From the NCBI GenBank assembly GCA_937905825.1, contig CALCXM010000054.1, positions 1-64,000 on the forward strand: a stretch of 64,000 bases of DNA, read 5' to 3'. Under the pieces are notes generated by a model. It was given only the letters and a program-made list of their open reading frames with translations, was not told where the DNA came from and searched no databases. Numbering within the stretch: the first letter of the stretch is position 1; every line of letters starts with the position of its first letter. Source of the DNA: an uncultured bacterium. GTDB taxonomy: Bacteria > Planctomycetota > UBA1135 > GCA-002686595. Of this stretch, positions 60,659 through 64,000 are shown in pieces. The position numbers were made by a program, and so were the translations under genes.

Positions 60659-61219
60659 ATGGACGATCCCGTCAACTCCAATGATGCGTCCTCTATCGGG
60701 GAGACTCCCGACTTCGGGGAGCTCTACGCTGAGCTACGCAGTCTGGCACAGAGACGCTTGGCGCAGCTACCCCCGGGGCAAACCTTGCAACCGACGGCAC
60801 TCGTGCACGAGGCCTGGATGCGCCTCGCCGGACGCGAGTCGGTCTTGCCAGAGGGGCGCCGCTCCCTGATGTTCCTCGTCATGCGTGCCATGCGCGATCT
60901 GTTGGTGGAAGACGCACGCCGCAAGGCTTCCCTCAAGCGCGGTGGAGTGCGCAGTCGCGCGCCGATCGAGGAGATCCCCATTTCCAACGATGGGGATTTG
61001 GAGGACGTGCTCGCCGTTCATGAAGCTCTTGAAGCCTTGGAACTGGAGAGCCCCGAATCCGCGAAAATCGTGGGCCTGCGCTACTTCGCAGGACTGACGG
61101 TGCCCGAAACGGCGGAGGTGATGAGCTGCAGCGTGAGCACCGTGGAGCGCCAATGGTCCTACGCTCGGTCCTGGTTGCGGCGTCACATGGACGGGGCTGA
61201 AGGGCCGCAAGAGTCCTGA
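60659..61219 (+). CDS. ECF-type RNA polymerase sigma factor (TIGR02999/kinase-associated group)
   Basis: 186 aa from the ATG at 60659, preceded by AGGA at four-base spacing. Region 2 reads ELYAELRSLAQRRLAQLPPGQTLQPTALVHEAWMRLAG, with RSLMFLVMRAMRDLLVEDARRKASLKRGG continuing it. This wording is typical of the planctomycete/acidobacterial TIGR02999-like ECF group. Region 4 has LESPESAKIVGLRYFAGLTVPETAEVMSCSVSTVERQWSYARSWL with its helix-turn-helix. No anti-sigma gene is adjacent. Such factors are often encoded with Ser/Thr kinases, and in the related ECF43 group phosphorylation controls activity. A kinase-like gene lies downstream at 62574, but it looks catalytically dead. Confidence 0.9.
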   Translation: MDDPVNSNDASSIGETPDFGELYAELRSLAQRRLAQLPPGQTLQPTALVHEAWMRLAGRESVLPEGRRSLMFLVMRAMRDLLVEDARRKASLKRGGVRSRAPIEEIPISNDGDLEDVLAVHEALEALELESPESAKIVGLRYFAGLTVPETAEVMSCSVSTVERQWSYARSWLRRHMDGAEGPQES

Positions 61220-61261
61220 GTCGGCAGCGCCCGTGAATCCCGGGTGGGACTCTTCCAGAGT

Positions 61262-61302
61262 TCTCCGAAAAGCATGAAGGGTTGCGAGCGCGGCCTGCGG
61301 CT
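61262..61302 (+). promoter_or_regulatory. 41-bp conserved upstream motif, copy B
   Basis: Same motif as 57510-57550. It lies 80 bp before the GDSL-esterase start and 43 bp after the ECF sigma stop. Both copies have the same orientation relative to the downstream gene. Confidence 0.55.
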
Positions 61303-61381
61303 TTAGGGGGTCGCACGAGGAACCACCTCCGGAACTCCTCGCAGGCGACTCGCCGCAACCAAGTTCTAAGGAGCTTTTCCC

Positions 61382-62377
61382 ATGCACCGCCAACTCCTCT
61401 TCGCGTCCCTGACTCTAGGTTTGTCTTCGATCGCGGCCGCGCAGTCCCCGTCCTACTCCCAACTCGTCGTGTTCGGCGATAGCCTTTCGGACACCGGCAA
61501 CTTCTTCGCAGCGACGGGCAACCCGCCGGCGCCCTACTGGCAAGGCCGCTTCTCCAACGGTCCCATCTGGGCCGAGCAGTTGGCGAACCACATCGGCCTG
61601 TACACCAACAACACGATCAACAAGGCCGTCGGTTTCGCGACCACGACCGATGTACTTCATCTTCAAATCCAACCCTACTTGGTGGGTGCCGGAAGCGCGG
61701 ATCCAGCTGCGCTCTACTCCTACTGGGCCGGAGCGAACGATCTCTTCGGGTTGCTTTCGACACCCGGTGCGGACCCGGCGGTCGTGATCGGAACGGCCAT
61801 GCAAAACACCGCAACGAGTCTGCAGGCACTGCTCGCCGCGGGCGCCCAACACATCGTGGTGGCGAACCTGCCCGATCTCTCGGTGACGCCCTTCGCGGTG
61901 GAATTCGGGGATCCCGCACTGACGGCCATGATGTTCGCCCTCACGCGCACCTACAACCGTTACCTGGCCTACACCCTGGACGCCGTTGAAGCGGCCAGTG
62001 GCGTGCCGATCACACGCTTCGATGCCTTCGGTCTGACCCGTTCTCTCGTGCAGGATCCGTTCTCCGGGGGCTTTCGCAACGTGGACCAGCGCGCCTTTTC
62101 TAGCACGGGAGTTCTGACACCCTATCCCGACGCGTACATGTTCTGGGATCATGTGCACCCGACCACCAAGGGCCACAGCTTCGTGATGGGGACGGCTCTT
62201 GCGCAACTTGGAATCCTCTGGGGGGACGTGCATGTGGACGGCGTGCTCGACATCAACGACGCCAACGCCCTGCTGCAGGTCATGGGCCCCAGCGTTCCTG
62301 GCACGGCTGCGGACTTGGATGGATCAGGAGTGGTGGACAACCAGGACCACGACCTGCTCATGATCCTTCTGCGCTAG
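61382..62377 (+). CDS. Secreted GDSL/SGNH-family esterase with C-terminal dockerin-like repeat
   Basis: 331 aa from the ATG at 61382, with a signal peptide (LLFASLTLGLSSIAAAQ). SGNH blocks are complete: VVFGDSLSDTGN (Ser34), GRFSNGPIWAEQLA, YSYWAGANDLF (Asn of block III) and MFWDHVHPTTKGH (Asp256, His259). This is the pattern of secreted lipases/thermolabile-hemolysin-type esterases. The last 60 residues, GDVHVDGVLDINDANALLQVM and DLDGSGVVDNQDHDLLMILL, are two calcium-loop helices of dockerin type I. In planctomycetes such tails are common on secreted proteins and probably mediate attachment rather than cellulosome assembly. Confidence 0.9.
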   Translation: MHRQLLFASLTLGLSSIAAAQSPSYSQLVVFGDSLSDTGNFFAATGNPPAPYWQGRFSNGPIWAEQLANHIGLYTNNTINKAVGFATTTDVLHLQIQPYLVGAGSADPAALYSYWAGANDLFGLLSTPGADPAVVIGTAMQNTATSLQALLAAGAQHIVVANLPDLSVTPFAVEFGDPALTAMMFALTRTYNRYLAYTLDAVEAASGVPITRFDAFGLTRSLVQDPFSGGFRNVDQRAFSSTGVLTPYPDAYMFWDHVHPTTKGHSFVMGTALAQLGILWGDVHVDGVLDINDANALLQVMGPSVPGTAADLDGSGVVDNQDHDLLMILLR

Positions 62378-62573
62378 GCGCCGATCCATCCGGGGCAGCT
62401 TTGGGCCCATTGCCCGGGTTGCCATGGGAGGCCTGGGGCCTGCCTTGGCCGCACTCTAAAATGCGGGCCAGGGGCGGGGGGGCCCGGGCCCCTCTCTGTT
62501 CTCCTCGCGCTCTGTTCTCCTCGCGCTGTCGGATTGCTGGCGACGGCTCAATACCTGTTACCCTTGTGATCGA

Positions 62574-63785
62574 ATGCTAGGAAAAGACCTTGATCGCCTG
62601 CAGCGACTGCTGCGCGTCGCGTCGCGACTGCCCGCGGGAGAACGCGTTTCCTTCTTGGCTCAAGCGGAACCCACGCGGGCGGAGCTGAGGGACGAGGTCT
62701 GTTCCTTGTTGAGTCACGACGGAGATCGGGGCGAGCTCTGCGCACCGCACTTGAGCGAGCCGACGGAGATCGGTCCCTATCATTTGCACGATCGCTTGGG
62801 GGAGGCTTCCCCAGCGCGACTCTACCGAGCCTGGCACGTGGACCGGCCAAGCGATCCCCTGCTGGTTGCCGTCGCTGGTCCCGGGCCCGCCGCGCAACAG
62901 GTCGCCTTGGCTTTGGAAGGGCAAGTCGTGCGCCAGCGAGACCTCGCCGATCCGATCATGGCGCGCATCCTCGACGCCGGGTCGACCGCCAGCAGTCACC
63001 TCTACGCAGCCTTTGAGGGAATCGAGGGGGTGCCGCTCGCTGAGTTCTGCGACGTCTTGACCCTTTCGCTGGTGGATCGGGTGGCTTTGATCGAGCAGGT
63101 CGCCCTGGCTGTCGAGCGTGCCCATCAAGCGGGCGTCGCGCCCCTTGGTCTGATGCCTTGGTCGGTTCTCGGCAGTTGGCACATTGGTGCTCCTGTGGTG
63201 CGCTTGATCGCAGTGGATCCCTGGCCCCTGCTGGCGCTGCTTGAACCGGAAAGGCGTGCAGAGGCCGACTTGCTTGCCGGCTTGGAAACTTCTGCCCCCG
63301 AAGCGTTGCGCGGGGAAGCTCGTGGCGTGCAGACAGACGTCTTCGCACTCGGTGCGTTGCTCTTCGAATCCGTGACTGGAACGGCGCCGCTCGGGTTACG
63401 CAGGTTGGCGGGGCACCGTGGCCTGCGCGACGAGCTGCGCATGGCGGCACGCATCGTGGCTCCCTTGGCGAGCGAACGGGTCGAACGCTTGGGGCGTCGC
63501 ACGGAAGAGATTGCACGTCGGCGGGCAACCAAACTGGAGCCCTTGCTGCGGGACCTGCGGAGCGGTCTCGACGGTCTGCTCGCCCGTGCGCTTTCCCCCG
63601 ACCCCACCCAGCGACCGCCCTGCGCCGCGGCCTTTGCGGGAGAGCTCGCCGCCTGGCGCACTTCAGGTCGCGGCGGAGTGTTGAATTCTGCCCGCGACTT
63701 TGGGCGCCGCCTGGTGGCCGGAATCGGGGCCGTCGTGCCGCGCATCCACGGGGCTGGGCGCGAGGCTCCCCCGGGGCCAGAATGA
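62574..63785 (+). CDS. Degenerate Ser/Thr protein kinase-like protein (probable pseudokinase)
   Basis: 403 aa from the ATG at 62574. The N-terminal 60 residues (LLRVASRLPAGERVSFLAQA, RAELRDEVCSLLSHDGD) match the leader usual in planctomycete kinases associated with ECF sigma factors. The kinase-like part starts IGPYHLHDRLGEASPARLYRAW, but the glycine loop is broken, the VAxK lysine is missing (LLVAVAGPG), HRDLKPxN is replaced by APLGLMPWSVL, and no DFG is seen. Only the C-lobe landmarks SAPEALRGE and DVFALGALLFESVTG remain. No membrane helix follows, unlike typical Pkn proteins. It probably acts by binding, perhaps to the nearby ECF factor. Confidence 0.75.
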   Translation: MLGKDLDRLQRLLRVASRLPAGERVSFLAQAEPTRAELRDEVCSLLSHDGDRGELCAPHLSEPTEIGPYHLHDRLGEASPARLYRAWHVDRPSDPLLVAVAGPGPAAQQVALALEGQVVRQRDLADPIMARILDAGSTASSHLYAAFEGIEGVPLAEFCDVLTLSLVDRVALIEQVALAVERAHQAGVAPLGLMPWSVLGSWHIGAPVVRLIAVDPWPLLALLEPERRAEADLLAGLETSAPEALRGEARGVQTDVFALGALLFESVTGTAPLGLRRLAGHRGLRDELRMAARIVAPLASERVERLGRRTEEIARRRATKLEPLLRDLRSGLDGLLARALSPDPTQRPPCAAAFAGELAAWRTSGRGGVLNSARDFGRRLVAGIGAVVPRIHGAGREAPPGPE

Positions 63786-64000
63786 GGTTTTCCCGGAGCT
63801 TGCTGCAGGCCACAACCCGTGGCCGTCGTGAGGCAGGGGCAGGACGCCGCGTCCCTTGCCTAGGTATCGAGCGCATTCCCCGTGCCGCGCTCAGCCGGCT
63901 CTGGCCTTTGAGTTCAAGCGTCTTGTTCAACCCGTGCTATCGCGTCCTTCAAGCCCTTCGACTTGTCCCCGGTTTCCCACCAAGGGAATCGTAGCGCACT

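Noticed and set aside
63782..63994. 70-aa frame at the right end
   Set aside because: Arg/Leu/Ser-rich with no domain, no signal and no homology-like pattern; probably chance in GC-rich DNA.

Overview
The window is GC-rich, densely coded bacterial DNA and most likely comes from the phylum Planctomycetota. That assignment is an inference from combined signatures: topoisomerase VI A and B subunits, a futalosine-route menaquinone gene (mqnA), a short ECF sigma factor of the kinase-associated type beside a Ser/Thr-kinase-like gene, secreted FG-GAP and dockerin-like proteins, a BlaI/BlaR1 pair, and ExbB/ExbD next to an alpha/alpha-toroid protein. No rRNA or tRNA was recognised and there is no CRISPR array.

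Layout. 1-2.6 kb: the start of DNA polymerase I (cut by the window edge), then a Kdo/WaaP-like kinase overlapping a DUF368 membrane protein. 2.4-8.6 kb: an inserted module of two secreted beta-propeller proteins, lower in GC than its surroundings. It is bounded by a 168-bp perfect direct repeat of the DUF368 3' end, with a decayed second copy of the neighbouring maoC gene at its left edge. 8.5-29.98 kb: mixed housekeeping and envelope genes (MaoC hydratase, S41 peptidase, RecJ, SelA, BtpA, a pair of M16-like proteins without zinc motifs, MoaB, CheX-like, thermonuclease, a degenerate PTS enzyme I, homoserine kinase, M28 peptidase). 30-42 kb: a seven-gene leftward cluster beginning at a BlaI-type operator: blaI, blaR1, an Asp/Cys-repeat coiled-coil protein, a 1028-aa TPR protein, exbB, exbD and a 1194-aa PD40/TonB-like/toroid fusion. 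42-50.7 kb: a methyltransferase, a MauE-like redox membrane protein, a small selenoprotein read through an in-frame UGA, a DUF481 barrel, a second BtpA, Topo VI and MqnA. 51-64 kb: secreted or envelope proteins, including a peptidyl-arginine-deiminase-like enzyme, then a TPR protein, an ECF sigma factor, a GDSL esterase and a pseudokinase.

The most notable result is the gene at 44195-44548. Its frame is interrupted only by a UGA in a Cys-x3-UGA setting, is followed by a hairpin that fits a bacterial SECIS element, and continues into a conserved-looking zinc ribbon. The same window encodes SelA, so selenocysteine use is plausible. Next in interest are the BlaI-controlled ExbB/ExbD envelope cluster, the repeat-bounded insertion, the catalytically degraded M16 pair, enzyme I and kinase, and a 41-bp motif shared by the promoter regions on both sides of the ECF sigma gene.
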